Of a stretch of 64,000 nucleotides of DNA, positions 9,384-20,600 are shown in pieces; position 1 is the first letter of the stretch; every line of letters starts with the position of its first letter. A program made the position numbers and the translations under genes. Location of the stretch: assembly GCF_900187975.1 (NCBI RefSeq), contig NZ_FZPC01000005.1:124001-188000 (forward strand), given 5' to 3'. Source of the stretch: Pseudomonas delhiensis. GTDB taxonomy: Bacteria > Pseudomonadota > Gammaproteobacteria > Pseudomonadales > Pseudomonadaceae. Under the pieces are notes generated by a model. It was not told the origin of the DNA. It did no database searches and was given only the letters and a program-made list of their open reading frames with translations.

Positions 9384-9410
9384 AAAAAACGCCGGGCAAG
9401 CCCGGCGTCA
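9384..9410 (-). terminator. Rho-independent terminator of the gat operon
   Basis: On the minus strand, 12 bp past the gatB stop, acgccgggc-ttg-cccggcgt is followed by a T-run. This ends gatCAB transcription just before the RlpA-like gene, whose Shine-Dalgarno lies immediately downstream. Confidence 0.85.
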
Positions 9411-9422
9411 GGAAGAGTGGGC

Positions 9423-10868
9423 TCAGCTTTCGAGCTTCTTCTTCAGCAGTTCGTTCACCTGCCCGGGGTTGGCTTTCCCCTTCGAGGCCTTCATGGCCTG
9501 GCCGACGAAGAAGCCGAACATCTTGCCGCGCTTGGCTTCGTCGCTGGCGCGGTACTGTTCGACCTGCTCGGCGTTGGCCGCCAGCACCTCGTCGAGCATC
9601 CTGTCGATGGCGCCGGTGTCGGTGACCTGCTTCAGGCCCTTGGCCTCGATGATCGCATCGGCCGAGCCTTCGCCGGCGGCCATGGCCTCGAAGACCATCT
9701 TGGCGATCTTGCCGCTGATGGTGTTGTCCTTGATGCGCAGGATCATGCCGCCCAGCTGCTCGGCGGAAACCGGCGACTGCTCGATCTCCAGGCCGTCCTT
9801 GTTGAGCAGGCTGGACAGCTCGCCCATCACCCAGTTGGCCGCAAGCTTGGCGTCGCCGCAGATGCCCTGCACCTGCTCGAAGTAGTCGGCCATCTCGCGG
9901 CTGGCGGACAGCACGCTGGCGTCATAGGCGGACAGCCCGTACTGGCTCTCGAAGCGCTCGCGCTTCTGGTCCGGCAGTTCCGGCAGGCTGGCGCGCAATT
10001 CTTCCAGGAAGCTGCGTTCGATCACCACCGGCAGCAGGTCCGGGCAGGGGAAGTAGCGGTAGTCGTTGGCTTCTTCCTTGCTGCGCATGGAGCGCGTCTC
10101 GTCCTTGTTGGGGTCGTACAGGCGGGTTTCCTGCACCACCTTGCCGCCGTCCTCGATCAGGTCGATCTGGCGCTGCACCTCGTGGTTGATCGCCTTCTCG
10201 ATGAAGCGGAAGGAGTTGACGTTCTTGATCTCGGCGCGGGTGCCGAACGCGGCCTGGCCTTTCGGGCGCACCGAGACGTTGCAGTCGCAGCGCAGCGAGC
10301 CTTCGGCCATGTTGCCGTCGCAGATGCCCAGGTAGCGCACCAGGGCATGGATGGCCTTCACATAGGCCACGGCTTCCTTGGCGCTGCGGATGTCCGGCTC
10401 GGAGACGATCTCCAGCAGCGGCGTGCCGGCGCGGTTCAGGTCGATGCCGCTCATGCCGTGGAAGTCTTCGTGCAGGCTCTTGCCGGCGTCCTCTTCCAGG
10501 TGCGCGCGGGTGATGCCGACGCGCTTGACGGTGCCGTCTTCCAGGGTGATGTCGAGGAAGCCCTTGCCGACGATGGGGTGGTCCATCTGGCTGGTCTGGT
10601 AGCCCTTGGGCAGGTCCGGGTAGAAGTAGTTCTTGCGGGCGAAGACGTTGCGCTCGGCGATCTCGGCGTTGATCGCCAGGCCGAACCGGCAGGCCATGCG
10701 CACGGCTTCGGCGTTGAGCACCGGCAGGGTGCCGGGCATCGCCAGGTCGATCAGGCTGGCCTGGGTGTTGGGCTCGGCGCCGAAGGTGGTGGCGCTGCCG
10801 GAGAAGATCTTCGATTGGGTGGCGAGCTGCGCGTGGATTTCCAGCCCGATCACGGTTTCCCATTGCAT
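9423..10868 (-). CDS. gatB: Glutamyl/aspartyl-tRNA(Gln/Asn) amidotransferase subunit B
   Basis: GatB, 481 residues. With GatA and GatC it converts Glu-tRNA(Gln) and/or Asp-tRNA(Asn) to the amidated forms; GatB supplies the kinase-like cradle and the YqeY-like C-terminal tail that binds the tRNA. The N-terminus [15 protein letters not shown] is the family signature, and the C-terminal [13 protein letters not shown] ends the YqeY domain. The start at 10868 was chosen because it begins the signature; the frame is open to 11117 only because of GC bias over the gatA end. It lies 11 bp after gatA and ends the operon at a clear terminator. Confidence 0.97.
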   Translation of the reverse strand: MQWETVIGLEIHAQLATQSKIFSGSATTFGAEPNTQASLIDLAMPGTLPVLNAEAVRMACRFGLAINAEIAERNVFARKNYFYPDLPKGYQTSQMDHPIVGKGFLDITLEDGTVKRVGITRAHLEEDAGKSLHEDFHGMSGIDLNRAGTPLLEIVSEPDIRSAKEAVAYVKAIHALVRYLGICDGNMAEGSLRCDCNVSVRPKGQAAFGTRAEIKNVNSFRFIEKAINHEVQRQIDLIEDGGKVVQETRLYDPNKDETRSMRSKEEANDYRYFPCPDLLPVVIERSFLEELRASLPELPDQKRERFESQYGLSAYDASVLSASREMADYFEQVQGICGDAKLAANWVMGELSSLLNKDGLEIEQSPVSAEQLGGMILRIKDNTISGKIAKMVFEAMAAGEGSADAIIEAKGLKQVTDTGAIDRMLDEVLAANAEQVEQYRASDEAKRGKMFGFFVGQAMKASKGKANPGQVNELLKKKLES

Positions 10869-10879
10869 GTGTGTCGTCC

Positions 10880-12334
10880 TCAGAATCCAGCCGGTGCTTG
10901 TTTGTGCCAGTCGGTCACCTGTTGGTACTGGTGCGCGACGTTGAGCAGGCGGCCTTCCTGGAAGTACGGGGCGAGCAGCTGCACGCCCACCGGCAGGCCC
11001 TCGACGAACCCGGCGGGCATCGACAGCCCGGGGATGCCGGCGAGGTTGGCGGTGATGGTGTAGATGTCTTCCAGGTACTGGGCGACCGGGTCGTCGTTCT
11101 TGGTGCCGAGCTTCCACGCCGGGTTGGGCGTGGTCGGGCCGAGGATGACGTCCACTTCGCCGAAGGCGCTGACGAAGTCGTTCTTGATCAGCCGGCGGAT
11201 CTTCTGCGCCTTCAGGTAATAGGCGTCGTAGTAGCCGGCGGACAGCGCGTAGGTGCCGACCATGATGCGGCGCTTCACTTCGGCGCCGAAGCCTTCGGCG
11301 CGGGTGCGTTTGTAGAGGTCTTCGAGGTTCTGCGGGTTCTCGCAGCGATAGCCGAAGCGCACGCCGTCGAAGCGCGACAGGTTGGAGCTGGCCTCGGCGG
11401 GGGCGATCACGTAGTAGGCGGGAATCGCGTGCTGCATATTCGGCAGCGAGATGTCCTTGACCGTGGCGCCGAGCTTCTTCAGCTCCTCGACCACCGCCAT
11501 CACCTTGTCGGCGATGCGTGCGTCCAGGCCGGCGCCGAAGTATTCCCTGGGCAGGCCGACGCGCAGGCCGGCCAGCGGCTGGTTCAGCGCTGCCAGGTAG
11601 TCGTCCAGCGGCTGGTCGACGCAGGTGGAGTCCTTGGCGTCGAAGCCGGCCATGGCGCCGAGCAGCAGCGCGCAGTCCTCGGCGGTGCGGGCCAGGGGGC
11701 CGGCCTGGTCGAGGCTGGAGGCGAAGGCGATCATGCCCCAGCGCGAGACGCGGCCGTAGGTCGGCTTGATCCCGGTGAGGTTGGTCAGCGCCGCCGGCTG
11801 GCGGATCGAGCCGCCGGTGTCGGTGCCGGTGGCCGCCGGGATCAGCCGTGCGGCCACGGCTGCGGCCGAGCCGCCGGAGGAGCCGCCGGGCACGCGGCTG
11901 GTGTCCCAGGGGTTCTTCACCGCGCCGTAGTGGCTGGATTCGTTGGCCGAGCCCATGGCGAACTCGTCCATGTTCAGCTTGCCCAGGCTCACGGCGCCGG
12001 CGGCGGCCAGGCGCTCGACCACGGTGGCGTCGTAGGGCGAGACGAAGCTGTCGAGGATCTTCGAGCCGCAGCTGGTGCGCACGCCCTTGGTGCAGAACAG
12101 GTCCTTGTGGGCGATGGGCGCGCCGAGCAGGGCGCCGCTCTCGCCGTTGGCGCGCCGTTGGTCGGCGGCCCTGGCCTTGGCGATGGCTTCGTCGGCGGTG
12201 ACGCTGATGAAGCTGTTGAGCTGCGGATCGAGCTGCTCGATGCGGCTGAGCAGGGCACGGGTCAGCTCTTCGGCGGAGAACTGTTTGTCGGCGAGGCCGC
12301 GGGCGACTTCGGCGAGGGTCAGTTGGTGCAGCAT
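10880..12334 (-). CDS. gatA: Glutamyl/aspartyl-tRNA amidotransferase subunit A
   Basis: GatA, 484 residues, the amidase-signature subunit that releases ammonia from glutamine for tRNA transamidation. The catalytic Ser-cisSer-Lys triad is visible: Lys77 in A-H-K-D-L-F, Ser152 in P-G-G-S-S-G-G-S, and Ser176 in [10 protein letters not shown]. Length is normal for bacteria. It sits between gatC (19 bp upstream) and gatB (11 bp downstream) on the minus strand. The complex implies that at least one of AsnRS or GlnRS is missing or supplemented; this window does not show which. Confidence 0.97.
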   Translation of the reverse strand: MLHQLTLAEVARGLADKQFSAEELTRALLSRIEQLDPQLNSFISVTADEAIAKARAADQRRANGESGALLGAPIAHKDLFCTKGVRTSCGSKILDSFVSPYDATVVERLAAAGAVSLGKLNMDEFAMGSANESSHYGAVKNPWDTSRVPGGSSGGSAAAVAARLIPAATGTDTGGSIRQPAALTNLTGIKPTYGRVSRWGMIAFASSLDQAGPLARTAEDCALLLGAMAGFDAKDSTCVDQPLDDYLAALNQPLAGLRVGLPREYFGAGLDARIADKVMAVVEELKKLGATVKDISLPNMQHAIPAYYVIAPAEASSNLSRFDGVRFGYRCENPQNLEDLYKRTRAEGFGAEVKRRIMVGTYALSAGYYDAYYLKAQKIRRLIKNDFVSAFGEVDVILGPTTPNPAWKLGTKNDDPVAQYLEDIYTITANLAGIPGLSMPAGFVEGLPVGVQLLAPYFQEGRLLNVAHQYQQVTDWHKQAPAGF

Positions 12335-12353
12335 GGGTCCGTGTCCTTCCTTA

Positions 12354-13920
<1,567 letters not shown>

Positions 13921-13938
13921 GGTGGGAGCCTTGAGGGT

Positions 13939-13974
13939 GGTTGACGTTTTGCCGCGCACGGCGAAACATCAACC
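13939..13974 (+). promoter_or_regulatory. Stem-loop between mreB and mreC
   Basis: A 16-bp stem (13939-13954 with 13959-13974) closes a four-base loop (cgca); 15 of 16 positions pair, counting one G-U. No T-run follows, so it is not a standard terminator. It begins 19 bp after the mreB stop and ends 15 bp before the AGGAG in front of mreC. It could protect the 3' end of mreB mRNA or attenuate expression of mreCD. Confidence 0.65.
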
Positions 13975-13999
13975 GCCTTCAATCAGCTAGGAGCTGGTC

Positions 14000-15043
14000 A
14001 TCAAACCGCTATTCTCCAAAGGGCCCTCGCTGGGCGTGCGCCTGCTGGTGCTCGCCGTGCTCTCGGTGGGCCTGATGGTGGTCGACGCGCGTTTCGACTA
14101 CCTCAAGCCCGTGCGCAGCCAGATGGGCCTGGTGCTGACCCCCTTCTATGGCGTGGCCGACCTGCCGGTGCGTGCCTGGGAAGGCGTGCGCGACCAGTTC
14201 ACCAGCCGCAGCGAGCTGCTCGCCGAGAACGAGCGGCTCAAGGCCGAGTCGCTGCTGATGCAGCGCCGACTGCAGAAGCTGGCCGCCCTGACCGAACAGA
14301 ACGTGCGCCTGCGCGAGCTGCTCAATTCCGCCGCCCTGGTGGACGACAAGGTGCTGGTCAGCGAGCTGATCGGCGTCGACCCCAACCCCTTCACCCAGCG
14401 CATCCTCATCGACAAGGGCGCGAAGGACGGCGTGTTCCAGGGCCAGCCGGTGCTCGACGCCAGCGGCCTGATGGGCCAGGTGGTCGAGGTCATGCCCTAC
14501 ACCGCCCGCGTGCTGCTGCTCACCGACACCACCCACAGCATCCCGGTGCAGGTCAACCGCAACGGCCTGCGCGCCATCGCCGTCGGCACCGGCAACCCGG
14601 AACGCCTGGAACTGCGCTTCGTCGCCGACACCGCGGACATCAAGGAAGGCGACCTGCTGGTCAGCTCCGGCCTCGGCCAGCGCTTCCCGGCCGGCTACCC
14701 GGTGGCGGTGGTCAAGGAGGTCATCCACGACTCCGGCCAGCCGTTCGCGGTGATCCGCGCGGTGCCCACCGCGAAGATGAACCGCAGCCGCTACGTGCTG
14801 CTGGTGTTCAGCGACAGCCGCACCCCCGAGCAGCGCGCCACCGAGGCCGCCGAGGCCCAGGCCGAGGCCGACCGCCAGGCAGCGGAGGCCGCTGGCCAGG
14901 CGCCGGTGCCCGCCGCACCCGCCGCGCCTGCTGCCCCGGCCGCTCCGGCCCAGGGCGCCGCCCCGGCACCCGCCACGCCCGCCGCCACGCCCGCGCATCC
15001 GCCGGCGCCGGCCCAGGCCGCGCCACAAAGGAGCCGTCACTGA
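14000..15043 (+). CDS. mreC: Rod shape-determining protein MreC (apparent AUC start)
   Basis: MreC, the periplasmic elongasome scaffold: short cytoplasmic tail, one membrane helix (L-L-V-L-A-V-L-S-V-G-L-M-V-V), a coiled coil (about residues 70-110), two beta-barrel domains, and a ~60-residue Ala/Pro-rich tail. The conserved N-terminus I-K-P-L-F-S-K-G-P-S-L lines up with M-K-P-I-F-S-R-G-P-S-L of E. coli MreC, but the first codon is ATC (14000), 6 bp after AGGAG (13989-13993). The in-frame stop TAG at 13988 leaves only ATC 14000, CTG 13994 (touching the SD), CTG 14030 and GTG 14036 as candidates. GTG 14036 would cut off the conserved N-terminus and has a poor SD. I annotate ATC, giving 347 residues; the start is the uncertain part, not the identity. 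Confidence 0.9.
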   Translation: MKPLFSKGPSLGVRLLVLAVLSVGLMVVDARFDYLKPVRSQMGLVLTPFYGVADLPVRAWEGVRDQFTSRSELLAENERLKAESLLMQRRLQKLAALTEQNVRLRELLNSAALVDDKVLVSELIGVDPNPFTQRILIDKGAKDGVFQGQPVLDASGLMGQVVEVMPYTARVLLLTDTTHSIPVQVNRNGLRAIAVGTGNPERLELRFVADTADIKEGDLLVSSGLGQRFPAGYPVAVVKEVIHDSGQPFAVIRAVPTAKMNRSRYVLLVFSDSRTPEQRATEAAEAQAEADRQAAEAAGQAPVPAAPAAPAAPAAPAQGAAPAPATPAATPAHPPAPAQAAPQRSRH

Positions 15044-15531
15044 TGCCCGCCCAAGGACCGCGCAACGGCTGGCTGATCTGGGTCAGCCTGCTGCTGGCGC
15101 TGCTGCTGTCGGTGGCGCCGATGCCCAGCTTCACGGAAATCGGCCGGCCGCTGTGGCTGGCGCTGTTCCTCACCTTCTGGGTGCTGATGGTGCCGCAGAA
15201 GGTGGGCATGGTCACCGCCTGGGTCTGCGGCCTGGCCGAGGACGTGCTGTACGGCAGCCTGCTCGGGCAGAACGCGCTGATCCTCAGCCTCATCGTGTTC
15301 CTGGTCATGGCCCTGCAGCAGCGCCTGCGCCTGTACCCCGTCTGGCAGCAGTGCCTGGTGCTGATGGTGGTCTACGGCCTGGCGCAACTGGTGCAGCTGT
15401 GGCTCAACGCCCTGACCGGCAACCGCCCGCCGACCCTGGCCTTCCTGTTGCCGGCGCTGGTCAGCGGCCTGCTCTGGCCCTGGGTGCTGGTGCTGCTCAA
15501 GGGCCTGGCCCAGCGCCTTAAGGTCTACTAA
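15043..15531 (+). CDS. mreD: Rod shape-determining membrane protein MreD
   Basis: MreD, 162 residues, an inner-membrane protein of about five to six helices that links MreC to the RodA-PBP2 synthase. The helices are evident (for example W-L-I-W-V-S-L-L-L-A-L-L-L-S-V and L-I-L-S-L-I-V-F-L-V-M-A-L), as is the conserved G-L-A-E-D-V-L-Y-G-S-L-L-G-Q-N-A. It starts inside the mreC stop (TGATG), with AAAGGAG upstream. maf follows 72 bp later. Confidence 0.95.
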   Translation: MPAQGPRNGWLIWVSLLLALLLSVAPMPSFTEIGRPLWLALFLTFWVLMVPQKVGMVTAWVCGLAEDVLYGSLLGQNALILSLIVFLVMALQQRLRLYPVWQQCLVLMVVYGLAQLVQLWLNALTGNRPPTLAFLLPALVSGLLWPWVLVLLKGLAQRLKVY

Positions 15532-15603
15532 TACCCGTCCCGCCGCTTCCCACCTGGCACGGGGCCGGGGGAGGGGCGGCCGGGACGCTTCCGGGAGTCG
15601 CAG

Positions 15604-16188
15604 ATGCCCCAGCTTTACCTGGCCTCCAGCTCGCCGCGCCGGCGTGAGCTGCTGACACAGATCGGCCTGTCCTTCCACCTGGTTTCCGGCAACATCGACG
15701 AAACGCCCGGGGACGGCGAGACGCCGGCCGCCTACGTCGAGCGCCTGGCGCGCGGCAAGGCCCTGGCCGGACTGACTATGCTTGCCCAGAGGCCCGACGT
15801 CTGCGTGCTCGGCGCCGATACCGCGGTGGTGCTCGACGGCCGCATCCTCGGCAAGCCGGCGGACCGCGAGGACAGCCTGGCCATGCTGCGCGCGCTGTCC
15901 GGCCGCCAGCACCAGGTGCTGACCGCGGTGGCGGTGGCCGACCGCGACCGCTGCGAGGTGCGGGTGGTGACCAGCCTGGTATCGTTCCGCAATGTTTCCG
16001 AGGCCGAAGCCGAGGCCTACTGGGCCACCGGCGAGCCCCAGGACAAGGCGGGCGGCTACGCTATCCAGGGGTTGGCGGCGATCTTCGTCAACCGCGTCGA
16101 GGGCAGCTACAGCGGGGTGGTTGGCCTGCCCCTGTGCGAGACCGCGGAACTGTTGGCTGACTTCGCGATCCCTTGCTGGCAGTCTTGA
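15604..16188 (+). CDS. maf: Maf/YhdE-family nucleoside triphosphate pyrophosphatase
   Basis: Maf family, 194 residues. YhdE-type members hydrolyse dTTP and UTP and related modified nucleotides to monophosphates and help clear non-canonical nucleotides. Motifs: [12 protein letters not shown] at the N-terminus, [10 protein letters not shown] (catalytic Asp), G-K-P-A-D and [10 protein letters not shown]. The ATG at 15604 has GGGAG upstream. The conserved mreBCD-maf-rng order suggests co-expression. Confidence 0.93.
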   Translation: MPQLYLASSSPRRRELLTQIGLSFHLVSGNIDETPGDGETPAAYVERLARGKALAGLTMLAQRPDVCVLGADTAVVLDGRILGKPADREDSLAMLRALSGRQHQVLTAVAVADRDRCEVRVVTSLVSFRNVSEAEAEAYWATGEPQDKAGGYAIQGLAAIFVNRVEGSYSGVVGLPLCETAELLADFAIPCWQS

Positions 16189-16227
16189 AGAAGTAGCGCT
16201 GCACACGGGCGCGATAAGGAAGGGCGC

Positions 16228-17685
16228 ATGAGCGAAGAGATCCTGATCAATATCACGCCGATGGAATCGCGCGTGGCGGTGGTGGAAAACGGTGTCCTTC
16301 AGGAAGTCCACGTCGAGCGCACGCTGCGCCGCGGGATCGTCGGCAACATCTACAAGGGCAAGGTGGCCCGCGTGCTGCCGGGAATGCAGGCGGCCTTCGT
16401 CGACATCGGCCTGGAGCGCGCGGCCTTCATCCACGCGGCGGAAATCTCCACCCGCGAGGGCAGCGCGGTGGAAAGCATCGGCGCCCTGGTCCACGAGGGC
16501 CAGAGCCTGGTGGTGCAGGTCACCAAGGACCCCATCGGCACCAAGGGCGCGCGCCTGACCACCCACCTGTCGATCCCCTCGCGCTACCTGGTGTACATGC
16601 CGCGCACCAGCCACGTCGGGATTTCCCTGAAGATCGAGGACGAGCAGGAGCGCGAGCGCCTCAAGCAGGTGGTGGCCAAGTGCGTCGAGGCCGAGGGCAT
16701 CGTCGAGAAGGGCGGCTTCATCCTGCGCACCGCCGCCGAGGGCGCCGGGGAGGACGAGATCCTCGCCGACATCCGCTACCTGCGCCGGCTGTGGGACCAG
16801 ATAGACGCGCAGATCCAGACGGTCGGCGCGCCGACGGTGATCTACGAGGACCTGTCCCTGGCCCAGCGCACCCTGCGCGACCTGGTCAACCCGCGCATCG
16901 AGAAGATCCGCGTGGATTCCCGGGAGAACTTCCAGAAGATCACGCAGTTCGTCGACGAGCTGATGCCGGAAATCGCCGACCGCCTGGAGCACTACCCCGG
17001 CGAGCGGCCGATCTTCGACCTCTACGGCGTCGAGGACGAGATCCAGAAGGCCCTGGAGCGCAAGGTGCTGCTCAAGTCCGGCGGCTACCTGATCATCGAC
17101 CCGACCGAGGCGATGACCACCATCGACGTCAACACCGGCGCCTTCGTCGGCCACCGCAACCTCGAAGAGACCATCTTCAAGACCAACCTCGAGGCGGCCA
17201 CCGCCATCGCCCGCCAGCTGCGCCTGCGCAACCTCGGCGGGATCATCATCATCGACTTCATCGACATGGAGGACGAGGAGCACCGCCGCCAGGTCCTGCG
17301 CACGCTGGAGAAGCAGCTCGAGCGCGACCACGCCAAGACCAACATCATCGGCATCACCGAGCTGGGCCTGGTGCAGATGACCCGCAAGCGCACCCGCGAG
17401 AGCCTGGTGCAGGTGCTCTGCGAGCCCTGCCCGTGCTGCCAGGGGCGCGGCATGCTGAAGACCCCCGAGACCATCTGCTACGAGATCTTCCGCGAGATCC
17501 TCCGTGAGGCCCGCGCCTACCAGGCCGATTCCTACGTGGTGCTGGCCAACCAGAAGGTGGTCGACCGCCTGCTCGATGAAGAGTCGGGCAACGTCGCCGA
17601 TCTGGAGATGTTCATCGGGCGCACCATCAAGTTTCAGGTTGAGCCGATCTACTCCCAGGAACAGTATGACGTCGTCCTGCTCTGA
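16228..17685 (+). CDS. rng: Ribonuclease G
   Basis: RNase G (CafA), 485 residues, an endoribonuclease that matures the 16S rRNA 5' end and decays some mRNAs. Present are the S1 RNA-binding domain (residues ~35-125, G-N-I-Y-K-G-K-V-A-R-V-L-P-G-M-Q-A-A-F-V-D-I-G), the catalytic DNase I-like region with D-V-N-T-G (303-307) and D-F-I-D-M (Mg-binding acidic residues), and C-x-x-C-x-C-C, the Zn-link region. It lacks the long RNase E scaffold tail, which fits RNase G. It starts 39 bp after maf and ends 14 bp before yhdP. Confidence 0.96.
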   Translation: MSEEILINITPMESRVAVVENGVLQEVHVERTLRRGIVGNIYKGKVARVLPGMQAAFVDIGLERAAFIHAAEISTREGSAVESIGALVHEGQSLVVQVTKDPIGTKGARLTTHLSIPSRYLVYMPRTSHVGISLKIEDEQERERLKQVVAKCVEAEGIVEKGGFILRTAAEGAGEDEILADIRYLRRLWDQIDAQIQTVGAPTVIYEDLSLAQRTLRDLVNPRIEKIRVDSRENFQKITQFVDELMPEIADRLEHYPGERPIFDLYGVEDEIQKALERKVLLKSGGYLIIDPTEAMTTIDVNTGAFVGHRNLEETIFKTNLEAATAIARQLRLRNLGGIIIIDFIDMEDEEHRRQVLRTLEKQLERDHAKTNIIGITELGLVQMTRKRTRESLVQVLCEPCPCCQGRGMLKTPETICYEIFREILREARAYQADSYVVLANQKVVDRLLDEESGNVADLEMFIGRTIKFQVEPIYSQEQYDVVLL

Positions 17686-17699
17686 GGCGTTTTACTGAC

Positions 17700-20600
17700 A
17701 TGGAATCCTTCGGCCGCCTGTTCGCGCGCCTGCTGCGCTTGGCGCTGGGGCTGTGCGCCCTGGGCCTGGTGCTGCTGGCGCTGTACGTCAGCCTGGGGCG
17801 CCAACTGGCGCCGCTGGTGGCGGAGTACCGCGACGAGCTGGCCGAGCAGGCCAGCGCGCGGCTGCACATGCCGGTGCGCATCGGCGCCCTGGAAGGCAGC
17901 TGGCGCGGCTTCGGCCCGATCATCACGGTGCGCGACATCCAGCTCGGCGAGGGCAGCGATGCCCTGCGCCTGGAGCAGGTGCGCCTGACCCCTGATATCC
18001 CCGCCAGCCTGCTGGCGCGCCAGCCGCGCATCGACAGCCTGGAGCTGCAGGGCCTGCAGCTGAGCCTGCGCGAAGGCGAGGACGGCCACTGGCAGGTCGA
18101 GGGCCTGCCGGCCAGCCCCCAGGGCAGCGACCCGCGCCAGCTCGTCGACCTGCTGCTGACGCCGCGCCGCCTGTCGCTGCTGGACAGCCAGCTGAGCCTG
18201 CTGCCGCGCGAGGGGCAGACGCTGAACCTGACCTACCTGGGCCTGACCCTGCACAGCGGCGTGTTCGGCCAGCGCCTGGACGGCCGCTTCAACCTGCCGG
18301 ACGGCCAGCCGGTGGCGCTGCGGGTGGATACGCGCATCGACCGCGAGGACTGGAAGCGCAGCTCGGCCGACGCCTACCTCAGCCTGCCGCAGAGCGACTG
18401 GGCGAAGTGGCTGCCGGCGAGCCTGACGCGGCAATGGCGCATCCAGCGGCTGGAGGCCGGCGGCGAACTCTGGGCGCGCATCGACAAGGGCCAGCCGAGC
18501 GCGGCCGTGGCCAGGCTCAATGCGCCGCAGGTGCGGGCCTCCTTCGATGGCCGCGAGGCGGTGGAGATCGGCGACCTCGGCGTGGGGCTGTACTTCCAGC
18601 GCCAGGGCGAGGAGATGAGCCTGCGCGTCAACGATCTGGCGGCCAACCTCGGCGAAAAGCGCTGGGGCGAGGCGGAACTGGAGCTGAGCCGGCAGACCCG
18701 CGGCGAAGAACACTGGCGCCTGCGCGCCGACCGCCTGGACCTGGGCCCGCTGCTGCCGGTGGTGGAAAGCCTGGCGCCGCTGCCGGACAAGGCGGTGGCG
18801 TGGCTGCAGGGCCTGGCGCCCCAGGGCGTGCTGCACCATCTCAACCTCGACTGGTGGCCGCAGCGCCAGGGCGCCGAGCGCCTGGCCTACGGCGTGAACC
18901 TGGAGAAGGTCGGCGTCAGCGCCTTCCACGAGGTGCCGGCGGTGGCCAACGTCGACGGCACCTTCAGCGGCAACCTCGGCGGCGGCCAGCTGGACGCCTC
19001 GGCCAAGGACTTCATGCTCCACCTGGCCACCCTGTTCCCCGAGCCCTGGCGCTTCCGCACCGCCAACGCACGGCTGTTCTGGAAGTGGGACGACGAGGCC
19101 TTCACCCTCGGCAGCCACCTGATGAAGGTGGAGGGCGACGTCGGCCGGCTGGGCGGCGACATGCTGATCCGCCTGATGCACGACCACGACAAAGAGAGCT
19201 ACATGGACCTGCGCGTGGGCCTGGTGGACGGCGACGGCAGCTACACCCCGCAGTTCCTGCCCACCGTGCTGCCGGAGATGAGCAAGGACCTGGCCCGCTG
19301 GCTGGCCACCGCCATCAGGGGCGGCCGCGTCGAGCAGGGCTACTTCCAGTGGCAGGGTTCGCTGAAGAAGGGCTCGGCGCCGGAAGACCACGCCATGAGC
19401 CTGTACTTCAAGGTCCACGACGGCGAGCTGGACTACCAGCCGGGCTGGCCGGCGCTGAGCCAGGCCGAGGGCGAGGTGCTGGTGGAGGACAGCGGCGTGC
19501 GCATCCGCGCGCAGTCCGGGCGCATCCTGCAGAGCCGGGTGAGCAACGTGCAGGTGGACATTCCCCACGTGCCCAAGGGCGAGGTCGCCCACCTGCGCGT
19601 CGATGGCGACGTCGACAGCAGCCTGGGCGACGGCCTGAAGATCCTCCAGGATTCGCCCCTGGGCGTGCAGCAGGTCTTCGCCGGCTGGGAAGGCGAGGGC
19701 CCGCTCAAGGGCCACCTGAACCTGGACATCCCCCTGGCCAGGGAACAGGCGAAGCAGGCGCGGGTGGTGGTGGACTTCGCCACCGAGGGCGCGCGCCTGA
19801 AGATCGCCAAGCCCACCCTGGAGCTGGCCCAGCTCAAGGGCGACTTCCGCTACGACACCAACAGCGGCCTGAGCGCCAAAGACCTCAGCGCCCAGGCCCT
19901 GGGCAGCCGCGTCAGCGGCAGCATCCGCGCCGAGGGCAGCCCGGGCAGGCCGCGCACCCGCGTGCTGGTGGGCGGCCAGGTGGCGCTGAAGAGCCTGCTC
20001 GACTGGGGCGGCGTGCACCAGGCGCTGCCGGCCTCCGGGCGTCTGCCGTACCAGCTCGACCTGCTGCTCGACGGCAAGGACAGCCAGCTGCAGGTCAGCT
20101 CCAACCTCAAGGGCCTGGCCATCGACCTGCCGGCGCCCCTCGGCAAGGCCGCCGAGGAGAGCCGCGCCAGCGACTGGCGCATGACCCTCGAGGGCCCGGA
20201 GCGGCGCTACTGGGCCAACTACGACAAGGTGGCCAGCCTGGCCTATGCCGCCCCCGCCGACAACCCCCTGGGCGGCCGCGGCACCCTGCGCCTGGGCGGC
20301 GACCCGGCGCTGCTGCCGAACTGGAACGGGGTGCAGGTGCGCGGCAACCTGGACACCCTGGACGCGGACCAGTGGCAGGCGGCGCTGAAGAAGTACGGCA
20401 TCGGCGGCGTGCCCAGCGATACCCAGGGCCTGCTGCGCGGCGCCGACCTGCGGATCGGCCACTTCCGCGGCTTCGGCACCAGCCTGGACAACCTCAAGGT
20501 CGACCTCGCGCGGGTTTCCGGCGGCTGGCAGCTGGGCGTCGACAGCGCCCCGATGGCCGGCCAGGCGGTATTCCCGGACAGCGCCCAGCGGGCCATCCAG

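Noticed and set aside
9049-9885. Plus-strand open frame across the RlpA-like gene and gatB end
   Set aside because: Shadow frame crossing a terminator and two minus-strand genes.
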